The position numbers were made by a program, and so were the translations under genes. Positions 43,224-52,900 of a DNA stretch of 64,000 bases are shown here, one piece after another. This stretch comes from Cyanophora paradoxa (taxonomy: Eukaryota > Glaucocystophyceae > Cyanophorales > Cyanophoraceae), in the NCBI GenBank assembly GCA_004431415.1, contig QPMI01000675.1, forward strand, positions 47,541 to 111,540. Reading direction: 5' to 3'. Position 1 is the stretch's first letter; the number at the start of each line of letters is the position of its first letter. The notes below the pieces were generated by a model. That model did not search any database. It worked only from the letters and a program-made list of their open reading frames with translations, and was not told where the DNA came from.

Positions 43224-45274
43224 ATGACCGCAAGCGGTTCGGCCGAGCAGTCCGCTCCCGTCTCCTTCCGGCCCGTCGCAGCAGCTGCAGGGCTCGAGCC
43301 ATCGCTCCCGCTCTTGAAAGGACAAATTAGCAGCAGCAGCAATAGCTACAACACGGTCCAGAGCTGGAGTATAGATGAGGCCGCCGCGCCCGCGCTGGCC
43401 GAGCCTAAGCTGCGGCGGCCCGAGACCCGCGCGCGAGCCGAGACCTTGGATTCGGTCGCATCGGACGCGCTGTGCAGCTCCGCGCACAGCTCAGCGGGCA
43501 GCGACAAGGCTGCAGCTCCCGACGTCGAGATCGACGGTGCCGCGGTGCGCGCGCTGGGCTCCCATGCGCCGTGGCGGGAAATCGATATTGAAAGCTTAAG
43601 CTCGCGCCTTGCCTCGCCGGGCCGGCAATGGTCCCCCGCTGACGCCGCGGGCCGGGCGGCAGGTGATCCGCGTGGACACGCCGGAGCCGGAGGAAGTCGC
43701 GCGGCCGCCGCTCGTCACCGCCTTCGGGCACCACCTCCTCCGCCCCCTCGTCCTCTTCTTCTCCTGGCTCAACCTCTTCCCAGTCTGTGCGCTCCGCGCG
43801 CCGGCCGGCCCCGGGCCCCCCGCCCCCGCCCCCGCCCCGCGCCGAGCTCATGCCCGCGGCGGCCGCAGTCTACCGCACCTCGCGGATCAGCATCGTCGGG
43901 TTCGGCGTCTTCAGCGGCGCCGCCTGCCTCCTCGGCGTCCCCTTCTTCTTCTTCTTCCTCCGCAACAAGGGTCCGACCCCGGGCCGGGCTCCCCGCGGCG
44001 CCCGCCCCGGCGCCGCCCGAGCGCGCCGCGCGCAGGCTTCGCGATGTCGGGCTGGGAGATGTACCTGCCCGTGTACCTGAGCGTCGCGAACTGGTTCGGG
44101 GCGCGCCTCTTCCACCTCCTCTCCCTCGGCCGCGCCAAGTTCTTCTCCAACCCCCGCAAGTGCGGCCCCGCCCGCCCGCCCGCCCGCCCCGCCCCGCCCC
44201 GCGCCGCGCCGACTCTGCCCGCAGGTACCTGCTGGAGACGGGCTTCTACGTGCAGGGCGGCATCACCGGCATCATCGTCGCCATCTCCGTCTACTCCGCC
44301 TTCTCCCCCGTCCCCGTCTTCGGTCCGCCCCGCCCGCCAGCACACCCCGCCCCGGCCCGGCCCCCGCCCACGCCCCGGCCCGGCAGTGATGTTCGACGCG
44401 GCTGCGTTCGCCGGCCTCCTCATCCTCTTCATCGGCCGCCTCGGCTGCTACAAGTGCGCCCCCACGCCCGCCCGCCCGGGGGCGGCGGCCCCGCCCCGGC
44501 CGCGGCTGACCCCGGCGCAGCTACGGCTGCTGCTACGGGCGCCCGACGGAGGTCTCGTGGGGCGTGAGCTACACGAACACGGACTGCGCGGTGCTGCGGG
44601 GCAAGCCGCACCTGCGGGGCGTCCGCCTGCACGCCACGCAGCTCTACACCGCCTACGCCGACCTCGCGGCCTTCTGCGTGGCGGCCGCCCTCGTCGGGCG
44701 CGTCCCCGACGGCTTCCTCGGCTGCTCCTTCGTCCTCTTCCACGGGGGCCTCCGCATGTTCATGGAGAAGCGCGCCCCCGCCCCCCCGGCCCCTCCGGAC
44801 CCTCCCCCCGCCCCGACGCGCCCAAGCTGACGTACCCCCGCAGCTTCCGGGACGACGTCACCTTCGCGGAAGGCAAGAATTATTTCACGCAATACGTCGC
44901 GGTGCGCCGGTACCCCCCTCGCGCCCCCCCCGCGCATCGCCTGACCGTGCCCCCCCCCCCCCCCCCCCCACCCCCCCACCCCCACACCCACACCCAACCC
45001 CCAGACCGCGTACTTCGGGACGGGGGTCGTGGGGACGCTGGCGCTGGTGGGCTCGGGCTTCTTCGCGCGGGCGCCCATCCCGGCGGCCTCGACGGTCGCC
45101 GGCTTCCTGCCCTGGCTCGCCGCCGAGCCGCGCTTCGCCGGCGTGGCGGCCCTCACGGGCCTCCTCATGTTCCTGGGGTACGGCATCCACTCCTCCACCC
45201 TCGGCTCCTTCGTCGCCCGCCGGCCCAAGGCCCCCGCCGCCCCCGAGGGGCCCGCCCCCGCCCAGTCCGCGTGA
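43224..45274 (+). CDS. Lgt-family (prolipoprotein diacylglyceryl transferase-like) multi-pass membrane protein
   Basis: ATG 43224 starts a ~100-residue Ser/Ala-rich soluble N-terminus. After an intron (donor unsettled, acceptor 43662) come VIRVDTPEPEEVARPP and several membrane segments: LLRPLVLFFSWLNLFP, VGFGVFSGAACLLGVPFFFF, LETGFYVQGGITGIIVAIS and FDAAAFAGLLILFIGRLGC. Splicing across 44457-44519 gives GRLGCYNYGCCYGRPTEVSW, then RGVRLHATQLYTAYADLAAF. The GRxGC..GCCYG.PT..WG and H(P/A)TQLY motifs are those of Lgt (PF01790), which in bacteria moves diacylglycerol from phosphatidylglycerol to lipoprotein cysteines. Further exons add FRDDVTFAEGKNYFTQYVA and two more membrane segments (LTGLLMFLGYGIHSSTL), stop TGA 45272-45274. 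True introns show it is nuclear. Substrate in a eukaryote is unknown. Confidence 0.7.
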
Positions 45275-46941
45275 TCGCCGTGTATTCTACTCAGCCTCTA
45301 TTCAGCATGTAAAGAGTCTTGAAGCTTCATGTACATTAGTCTACGACATTTAAATTTTGGCTGCCAGGCTGCGAGCTCGAGTTATAATAAACGTTCTAAA
45401 TCTTGCGCATGCCGCATGCGCAGTTCGCACGGCACAAAGGTAACTCCGGATCCCGGCCTCCCCCACTGGCCATGCCATGGCCCAGTGGGGCCATGACAGT
45501 GATTGATTCATGATCATGGTCACCTCCCCCCTCCGGATCCCCCCCGGCCCCGGCCCTCCCCTCTCTTCACCCCCGCCCCCTCCAAGGCTCTAGATCTCTT
45601 CAAGCTTTCCTTCGAATTCCGTTTACAGCTAATCCGAATTCCGCCTTCGCCTTCGAATTCCGTTTACAAGATATTGAAGCTGGCGGGAACTATAATCACT
45701 AAGTTATAAGGATCCGGATTTGAAGCTTCAAGGCTTCAGGCTCGAGCTTATATTTACAAGAACGTTATATGCATGATCATGATCTTCATGATCCGACGGT
45801 CCCTACTAGGGCTACCAGAGTGCTACGCATAGTGAATAAAGTCCGTGTAATAGCGGGCCTAACGCGGCTGTACGCTAAGAATCGTCGGCGCCGGCGCGGC
45901 GCGGCGCGAACCTCGCGCGGGGCCCTTGGAGTCCGGCGGGCGACCTAGGGTTGGAAAAGTTCGAGCCGGGATCGGCACTAACCATTTTATAAATCTCTAT
46001 GCATCCTCTATTAATATTAGGGGTTTTCGCGGGGTCTCGGATCTGTATTGGATATATATACGTATACGTAGGGACTGTGTGCAGTGTAAGTGCAACAAAC
46101 CTTTAAAAAAAAAGGATCCGGAGCAGGATTCAAAGGCGATGGCAAAAGAGCGGCAGGACTAAATCTCAGACTGTCCGCATACCTAAACGTAACAGGCCGC
46201 AGAAGCATCGACGCATGCGCACGTGCACCGTGGCACTGTATCTATATATAGCTAGCACTAGCTATAGGAACAGATATATAGATGGATCTAGAGGCAGCGA
46301 GATAGTGTTTATATAACTGACATGTACACACAGAGTTTATAAAAAAAACAGTGTACTTGCAGAGAGGGAGCTGTACTATATATATATATAACAGAAGAAG
46401 GGCCGGGTAAAAAAACAGTGTACTTGCAGAGAGGGAGCTCGAGGGATAAACCGACGAGGTTGCAGCGAATTATTTTGGGATCAGGCAAAAGCGACGCATG
46501 CGCACTACCAGAAAACGGGCGATCAGAGGGATGAGCTAGATAATCAATTGCAAGGGGGGCGGTCTGTAAATTCCGATCCAGAGGGGGTGGCCATGGGCCA
46601 GGCAATTGCAAATTAAAACTATCGATAGGTAGGATAAACTCGCGGAACACTACCCGCAGCGGCGTCACCTAGCGTCACCTACTGTTTACGTTGGAGGCAG
46701 GAGCACTATATATAGCTAGCTAGGGTGTGTGATAGAAGTAGCTATTGTATACTTGGGCTTTAATTTGTCCCTTAATACACCACGGATTACGCAAAAAAGA
46801 ACCCTCACGATAACAGAGCCCATATGCCCCAACCTCACTAGTCTGAACCAATTAATGCAAGACCCGCGCTCTTGATCTAGATCTAGATCTCTCGATTAGC
46901 ATGTACATGTAGGACTGCACTAGTACTGCCTTGTTAGCATC
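45275..46941. other. AT-richer intergenic region left of the retrotransposon
   Basis: About 1.7 kb with no credible gene. It contains GATCATGATC palindromes near 45508 and 45774, TA-rich runs (46376-46390), a pair of 30-bp direct repeats (separate entry), and several AATTCCG-type short repeats near 45.61-45.66 kb. The LTR element has inserted at its right end. Confidence 0.55.
46342..46439. repeat. Direct repeat of about 30 bp, period 67 bp
   Basis: An A-run followed by CAGTGTACTTGCAGAGAGGG and AGCT occurs at about 46342-46372 and again at about 46409-46439. The two copies are separated by a TA-rich run. Confidence 0.8.
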
Positions 46942-46946
46942 CAGTC
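46942..46946. repeat. Target-site duplication, left copy
   Basis: CAGTC immediately before the left LTR, matched by CAGTC immediately after the right LTR (63850-63854). Confidence 0.9.
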
Positions 46947-47239
46947 TGTCGCGTGCGAGATTAGTGTGTCTAATCGTGCGCGCGAGAAGCCCGTGCGGAG
47001 TGCAAGCTCGGCAGGGCGGGGTTTGGCGAGTGCTGCTGCTGTTAGCCACCGTGATGGTAGACTGAGGGTGTACCCGTCCAACTACGGCGTACCCCGACAC
47101 ACGCATACAAATGACCGCGGCGCTCTAACTAGCCTAGGCGCCGTCGGCCTAGCAGCACGAAGGCTGCTTCGTGCTGCATACATCATCTAGAGCCCTAGCG
47201 GCTCACAATCGAGCATCCACTGTAAAGTCGGATGCGACA
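46947..47239 (-). repeat. 3' LTR (293 bp)
   Basis: Left-hand repeat, no difference from the 5' LTR found on reading the two side by side. Confidence 0.95.
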
Positions 47240-47251
47240 ACTCCTCCTCTC
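47240..47251 (-). other. Polypurine tract
   Basis: On the minus strand GAGAGGAGGAGT directly precedes the 3' LTR, the expected place for the plus-strand DNA primer of an LTR element. Confidence 0.75.
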
Positions 47252-47385
47252 GGATCCCGCGTCCGCGCGGGTCTACGCCCGAAGGCGAACAGAGAGAGGG
47301 CCGGGGAAGCCAGGAATTTGATCGAGCCTGAGCTCTCTATACAACGCGACCCCGGCCGCTATACACAAACGCTCGGAGCTACCGG

Positions 47386-47502
47386 CTACTGCCGGGAATC
47401 GAAAAAGGCTCCGAGCCACTCACGGTCGGCGTCACCGGCTACTGCCGGGAATCGAAAAGACGCCGAGCCCGTCTACGTCCGGCGACTGCCGGGAATCGAA
47501 AA
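47386..47502. repeat. Three direct repeats in the element's 3' untranslated region
   Basis: CTACTGCCGGGAATCGAAAA occurs at 47386-47405 and 47439-47458, and a shorter GACTGCCGGGAATCGAAAA form at about 47484-47502. Confidence 0.85.
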
Positions 47503-47508
47503 AGGCTG

Positions 47509-48464
47509 TCGCCCGGCGGGTGCCGGTACGACTCCAGCGTGTAGTGCCCAGGGGGCAAGGTCCAACTTCGGGCCGGCGGCCCAGGCAAACCCGCACGAGG
47601 CGAGCGGTACGGAGACAGAAGCCGAGGGGGGCCCTGCCCTCATCGCGCAGCACGTTAGCCGCAAGAGCGCACGCTGCAACAGCAACGCGGGGCGTAGCGT
47701 CGCGATGGCGCTCGATAGCCCACAGCAATATGCCCGTCCCAGCGCTTAGGGATATGCAGCCCGTCGTGCGACGCTGCCTAGGCACAAGCCGCGCTCCCAC
47801 AGCAATTGCACGGCATCGAATCGGGGGACCCCGACGGCGGTGGAGCTAGGGATCTCCAGGGCGAGGCTAGGCGCCGCCCACAGGGCTCAAACCACCGTCA
47901 CTCGTGACGGCAGGTGCCCTGCCCGACCCGTGCATGCACGTCCATTGCGAGGGGGACGTGACCCTCCCAGGCGAACTGCCACCGAGCGTCCCCGGTGCAG
48001 AGCCCTGAATGGGGGAATTTTTGCGTCCCCAGTCGTCGTACCCGGAGTGGGATCCGGCGTAACGACCGCCTGCGTGTACCCCCACCGGCGCAAGGCGCGC
48101 CCTGGTACACCGCCAGGTCTTACACGGAGGGGAATGGACATCCCCTGTCGCTGTACCCGAGGCAGAACTCGGCGTCACAGCCGCCTACCGACCCTTCTGC
48201 AGACGCGAGGCGCGTCCTAGGGCTCGGCTAGGTCTTCGGAGGGCCCCAGCCCTGTCACCGTGCCGAGCTGTGCTCAAGGCCACCGGCCGCCCGCGGCTCA
48301 TCCAATTTGCCCGGGTCTTTACAAGGGACTCGCACCCTGTCACCGCGCCGAGCTGTGCTCAAGGCTGACGGCCGCCCGCAGCCTCTTCTCTCGGCTCGGG
48401 GCTTTCGCGTTGTGCGCGGGGCTCTGAGGCCCGTCGATCCAGCCCGCCTCGGGCGATCTCTTGC
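47509..48464. other. Long 3' untranslated region of the retrotransposon
   Basis: About 1 kb between the integrase stop and the repeats near the 3' LTR. It includes an imperfect ~48-bp direct repeat (CCTGTCACCG(T/C)GCCGAGCTG...) at about 48249-48297 and 48335-48382. No conserved protein motif is visible on either strand. An LTR element of this size could carry an extra gene here, but I see none. Confidence 0.5.
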
Positions 48465-49754
48465 TCAGCGCTGCCAAGGGGCTAGCGCAGCCGCTCTCAT
48501 GTCCTTGCCCTCGCGTGGGGTCGGGACGCGGCTCGGAGCCGGCTTTCCCTTAAGCCGCTCCCGCCGGAGCCGCCGGCGCTGCGGCCGCGGCAGCCGGCCC
48601 ACCCGCCGCCTTGGGCCGCCTCGGGCCGGCCGTGCAGGCGCGTTCGCGTCTCGCACGCGGAACGGGATCATGCAGTCGATATGCACGATCGTCTCACGGG
48701 TGTCGCGCGCCTTCTGGCGGCCGGCGCCCACCGCGCCGTAGGGCCGCGCAAGGCCACGTACGACGTACGTGTACCCGCCCGGGTGCACGCTCATGACGGT
48801 GAAAGGGCCGACCCAGGAGTTGAACAACCCCTTGTCACGGTCGCCCAGCCAGCACAGGACTTTGTCGCCCACGCCGAAGCGGCGGCGGTCCGGCAGGTCA
48901 CCCGTCCGGTGCACCATTTGGCGGCGGTACCAGCGGCGGTACTCGCGCACTGCAGCCTCGCGGCTCTTCGCGGAACGCACTACGATTGACACGTAGTCGG
49001 CGTAGCTAAGGGTGTCGAGCATCTCGACCCCGAAGCGCACGTCCGCGGGCAGCGTGAGCTCGTGCCCCAGGTGCAGGAGCGCGGGCGAGTAGCCCGTGGC
49101 CGCGTGCACGGTCGTGCGGAGCGCCAGCTGCACCTCGTGCACGTGCTGGTCCCACTCGTGCATCGGCTCGCGCTCGGCGCGGCACGCCGCGTGGAGCAGC
49201 GTCTTCACGACGCCCCCCAGCCGCTCTACCAGCCCATTCGTCGAATGGTGGTACGCAGCGGCGTAAATGAAACGAGTCCCGAGCTTCCGGAAGTACTCGT
49301 TGAACGGGCCGCCCTTCAGGCTGGACCCGTTGTCCATGAGGAGGCGCAGCGGCACGCCCTCATTCGAGACGAAGTCTCGGCCCATTTCGAGCATGGACCA
49401 GCCGTCCAGGTCGGCTTTCGGGTACAGCCGCGTGTACTTGTCCCACGCGTTCACCCAGGCAACCAAATACCGGTTGCCGCGCGGCGTCGGGTCAAGGTGG
49501 AACACGTCCACCTGCCACAAGTCATTCCGGCCCTCGGCCTCGATGACTGCGATCGCGGTTCGCCGCGGCTTCACAGCCTTGGCGAACTGGCAGCAATGGC
49601 AGCTCCGCACGTAGCGAGCGACTGCCGCAAGCATGCCCGGCCACCAGAACCTCAGCAGGATCCGGCGGGCGACGATCGAGGCGCCGCGGTGGCCCCACCC
49701 ATCGTGGTACGCGTACAGGACGCGGTCCTGCCAGGACTCAGGCAGGACGGGCAC
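48465..49754 (-). CDS. Retrotransposon integrase
   Basis: The frame shows an HHCC zinc site (HDGWGHRG ... SCHCCQFAK) near the N-terminus. The catalytic core has Asp in WQVDVFHLD, Asp in LLMDNGSS and Glu in NGLVERLGG, with exactly 35 residues between the last two (DD35E). A C-terminal part has WVGPFTVMSV, a GPY/F-like motif. The end is Arg/Pro-rich and has no chromodomain. Upstream, the linker to RNase H lies in other frames (for example LCRKLFSWHENG near 49.93 kb and FDVDTDGVLVRR near 49.8 kb), so the true polyprotein needs frame changes to reach this segment. Confidence 0.9.
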   Translation of the reverse strand: MPVLPESWQDRVLYAYHDGWGHRGASIVARRILLRFWWPGMLAAVARYVRSCHCCQFAKAVKPRRTAIAVIEAEGRNDLWQVDVFHLDPTPRGNRYLVAWVNAWDKYTRLYPKADLDGWSMLEMGRDFVSNEGVPLRLLMDNGSSLKGGPFNEYFRKLGTRFIYAAAYHHSTNGLVERLGGVVKTLLHAACRAEREPMHEWDQHVHEVQLALRTTVHAATGYSPALLHLGHELTLPADVRFGVEMLDTLSYADYVSIVVRSAKSREAAVREYRRWYRRQMVHRTGDLPDRRRFGVGDKVLCWLGDRDKGLFNSWVGPFTVMSVHPGGYTYVVRGLARPYGAVGAGRQKARDTRETIVHIDCMIPFRVRDANAPARPARGGPRRRVGRLPRPQRRRLRRERLKGKPAPSRVPTPREGKDMRAAALAPWQR

Positions 49755-49904
49755 GAAGCGCCCGTGGGCGCGGCCGGGCGGCGGACGAGCACGCCGTCTG
49801 TGTCCACGTCAAATTTCTGGCGAATTTGACGAAGGCCGCCTTGGCCTGACTGCAGAGGTAGCAGTCGCCCGTCTGGCAGGAGGCGCGCGTGCAGCGCGCC
49901 TCGT

Positions 49905-52900
49905 TCACGCCGTTCTCGTGCCAGGAGAACAGCTTGCGGCACAGCGAGTCCGCCTTCTGCGCAGCGAGCAGCCGGACTCGCCGCGCGGGGAACATGTGGC
50001 GCAGGGCCTCGGGCAGGGGCCCGTCAAGGGAAGGCGGCGGCGCGCAATCCCAGGTGTCCTGGACCAGCTCCAGCAAGCGCGGCTTGCGGCGGTCTCGGAC
50101 CTCGCCCAGCTCAGGGCCAGGGGCGATGGCGCTGGACGAGAGGAGCTCCCGTTCCAGGCCCGCGGCTGGGCCGCCGCTCGAGCCGGCGTCGCCGCTCGAG
50201 GGCGCCTCAGGGGCAGCCGGCGGCTCAGATGAGCCCGCTGTCGCCGCAGTGGTCGACGCAGCCGCGGAGGACGACGCCGCCGGGGCGCCGCCCTCGGGCC
50301 CCTCGTCGGGATCGTCCTGACGGGGGTACAGCGGCGGGCCGCAGCGCCAGTGGCGCGGGTTGTCGGCCTTGCGGGCGTCTTGCCCCGGCGCGGGGCCTCA
50401 GGCGGACGCTGGTCGCGCGGCAGGGGCGCGACAGGCCCCTCGTAGCGCCGCGGTCCCGACGGGAGCCGGCGGCGTACGCGATCGAGGAGGGTAACGGGGA
50501 ACCCGTCCTCGTCGAGCTCAAGCTCGGACGCCTCGCGCGGGGCCTCAGGCCCGGCACGGGCGGGGCGACCTCGCCATCGGAGCCCAGCTCCATGGGTCGG
50601 CCTCGGGAGCCGGCGGTGGGCTCGGAGAGCGCGGGGCCGGCGGCAGGCCCTGCTCGACAGCGAGGCGGTGCCACTCGTCAACCTCCTGCCGCATCGCGGC
50701 CCAGGTGGTCGGCTTGCGGCCGCGCCGGGTCGGCGGGCCGGCCTGCGGCAGCTGCAGGGCTGCGGGCAGGGGCGCCTCCTGCCCAGCGGCAGGGGCTCGG
50801 GGTTCGGGCGGCGCCGGGGCCCCCTGGGGCTCGTCTTCGGCGTCCGCCGGCGCGGCTCTGGGCGCGCGCTCGGAGCGGGAGACGGGCTCATCGTCGGAGC
50901 CCTCTCGGAAGGCCTCAGGCGGCGCGCGCGTCCGGCGTGGACGCGGCCCCTGGGCGGGCTGGACGTCTCGCCTCGCGGCGGGAGCGCCCTCGAAGGCGAG
51001 CTGGCGCCGGAGACGGGCCTGTCGCCTCGCGACGAGGATCTCCGCCCGACTCGGCGGGGCCGCCGGCGTTTCGGCCTCGGCGGGCCAGGCGCATGGGCGG
51101 GGCCCGGCAGCGCGGCCTCGTCCGGCTCATCAGCCAGCTCGGTCAGGCGGGGGCCCGGCGGGGCTTCCACGGCAACCCGGGCGTCCGCAGCGCCCTCGGC
51201 GCCCAGAGCGACTGCAAACAGCGGCAGCGGCTCATCGAGGTCGCCGGGCTGGGGCACGCCATGCCCCGCAGCGCCAGCCAGCGCGTCAGGCGCGGCTGAG
51301 CTGCCGTCGGCGCCGCCAGGGGCGAGAACCGGGTGGTTCAACGGGGGCCGCGAGCAGGCGTCGGGCCCTCCGTTATTGCGCCCCGCGCGGTACTCTACGA
51401 CGAAGTCGTAGGACTGCAGGAGGAGGGACCAGCGTCCCAGCCTCCCAGAGGTCGCCTCGCGCGAACGCAGCCACTGGAGCGCTTGGTGGTCCGTCCGGAC
51501 CAGGAACTGGGGCCCTCCCAAGAGGAAGTGCCGCCAGTATTTTATTGCCCATACAACCGCCAAGCACTCGAGCTCGGTGGCGGTGTAATTCCGCTCAGCG
51601 GGCGCCAGCGTTCGGCTGATGAACGCGATGGGCCGCTCACGGGCGGGCGAGCCGCCGTCGGACTGCGACAGGATCGCGCCGATGGCGTACGTCGACGCGT
51701 CGGTCGACAGGATGAAGGGCCGCTCGAAATCCGGGTACCCGAGTACCAGATCCTCGAGCAGGGCAGCCTTCAGCGCCTCGAAGGCGGCTTGGTGGACCTC
51801 GGTCCATTGCCACACGGCGTCCCGAAGCAGCAGGCGCTGCAAAGGGTGGGTGACACGGGCAAACCCGTTCACGAACCGCCGGTAGTACCCGGCCAAGCCC
51901 AGGAACGACCTCAATTGGTCAGCGTTCGCTGGCGGCGGGTACTGGCGAATGAACGCCAGCTTCGCGGGGTCCTGGCGGATCCCCTCGGCCGAGACGAGGT
52001 GCCCGAGCAGGGCAACCTCAGCCACCCCGAAGCGGCACTTGGAGGGCTTCAGGCGCAAGTTCGCCGGCATGATTGCGCGGAACAAGGCCTCGAGGTCCAG
52101 CAGGTGCTGGGGCACGCTCGGCGAGAACACCGTTATATCGTCGATATAAGCGGTGACGCAAGTCGTGAGCAGGGGGCCGAGGATGGCAGTCACGGCGCGC
52201 GAGAAGGCGGCCGGCCCGTTGGTCACACCGAACGGGGTCACGCGCCACTCGTAGTGGCCCCAGGGCACCACGAAGGCCGTGTACTGCCGGGACGCAGGGT
52301 CCAGCGGCAGCTGCCAGAAGCCCGCCGTCGCGTCGACGGTCGAGAAGATCATGGACCCCCGCAGGCGGTCCAGCTGATCGTCGATCCGCGGCAGCGGAAA
52401 GACGTCGCGCTCGGTGATTGCATTTAAGCGTCGGTAATCGACGCAGAACCGCCAGGTGCCGTCCTTCTTAGGAGCGAGCACGACCGGCGAGCCGTAGGCG
52501 GCTTGCGAGGGCTGGATCAAGCCCAGCTCAAGGAGCCGCTTTATTTCAGCACGGGCGAAGGCCTCGGCGTGCGGGCTTACACGCCGCGGGGGCGTGAAGA
52601 CGGGCAGCCGTGAGGTCAATCGGATCACGTGCTCGTAGTGGAGGAGGTTGGCCGTGCCCTCGGTGGCCGTGACCGAGTCGGCGAACGCGCACGAATAGCG
52701 CTTGAGCAGAGCCTCGAGCTCGGCGCGTTCAGCAGTGCTCATCGCCGGATGCGAGCCGCATTCCGGGATTTTAGCACGTGCTCGGTTCCACTCCTCCTCT
52801 TCGGAAGACGACGTCCCCGTCGTTTCCGGAGGCGCCCGCGGGGGGCCGCCATGGGAGGGTCCAGGCGCTGGGCCCGGAGGGGCGGCTCGCAGCGGCGCCT

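Noticed and set aside
47386-47502. CRISPR-like array
   Set aside because: Only three short imperfect repeats with unequal spacing, inside a eukaryotic retrotransposon's untranslated region.
49062-51619. Long plus-strand frames opposite the retrotransposon pol genes
   Set aside because: They mirror the minus-strand RT and integrase codons, are Arg/Gly-rich and have no motifs; high GC removes stop codons from antisense frames.
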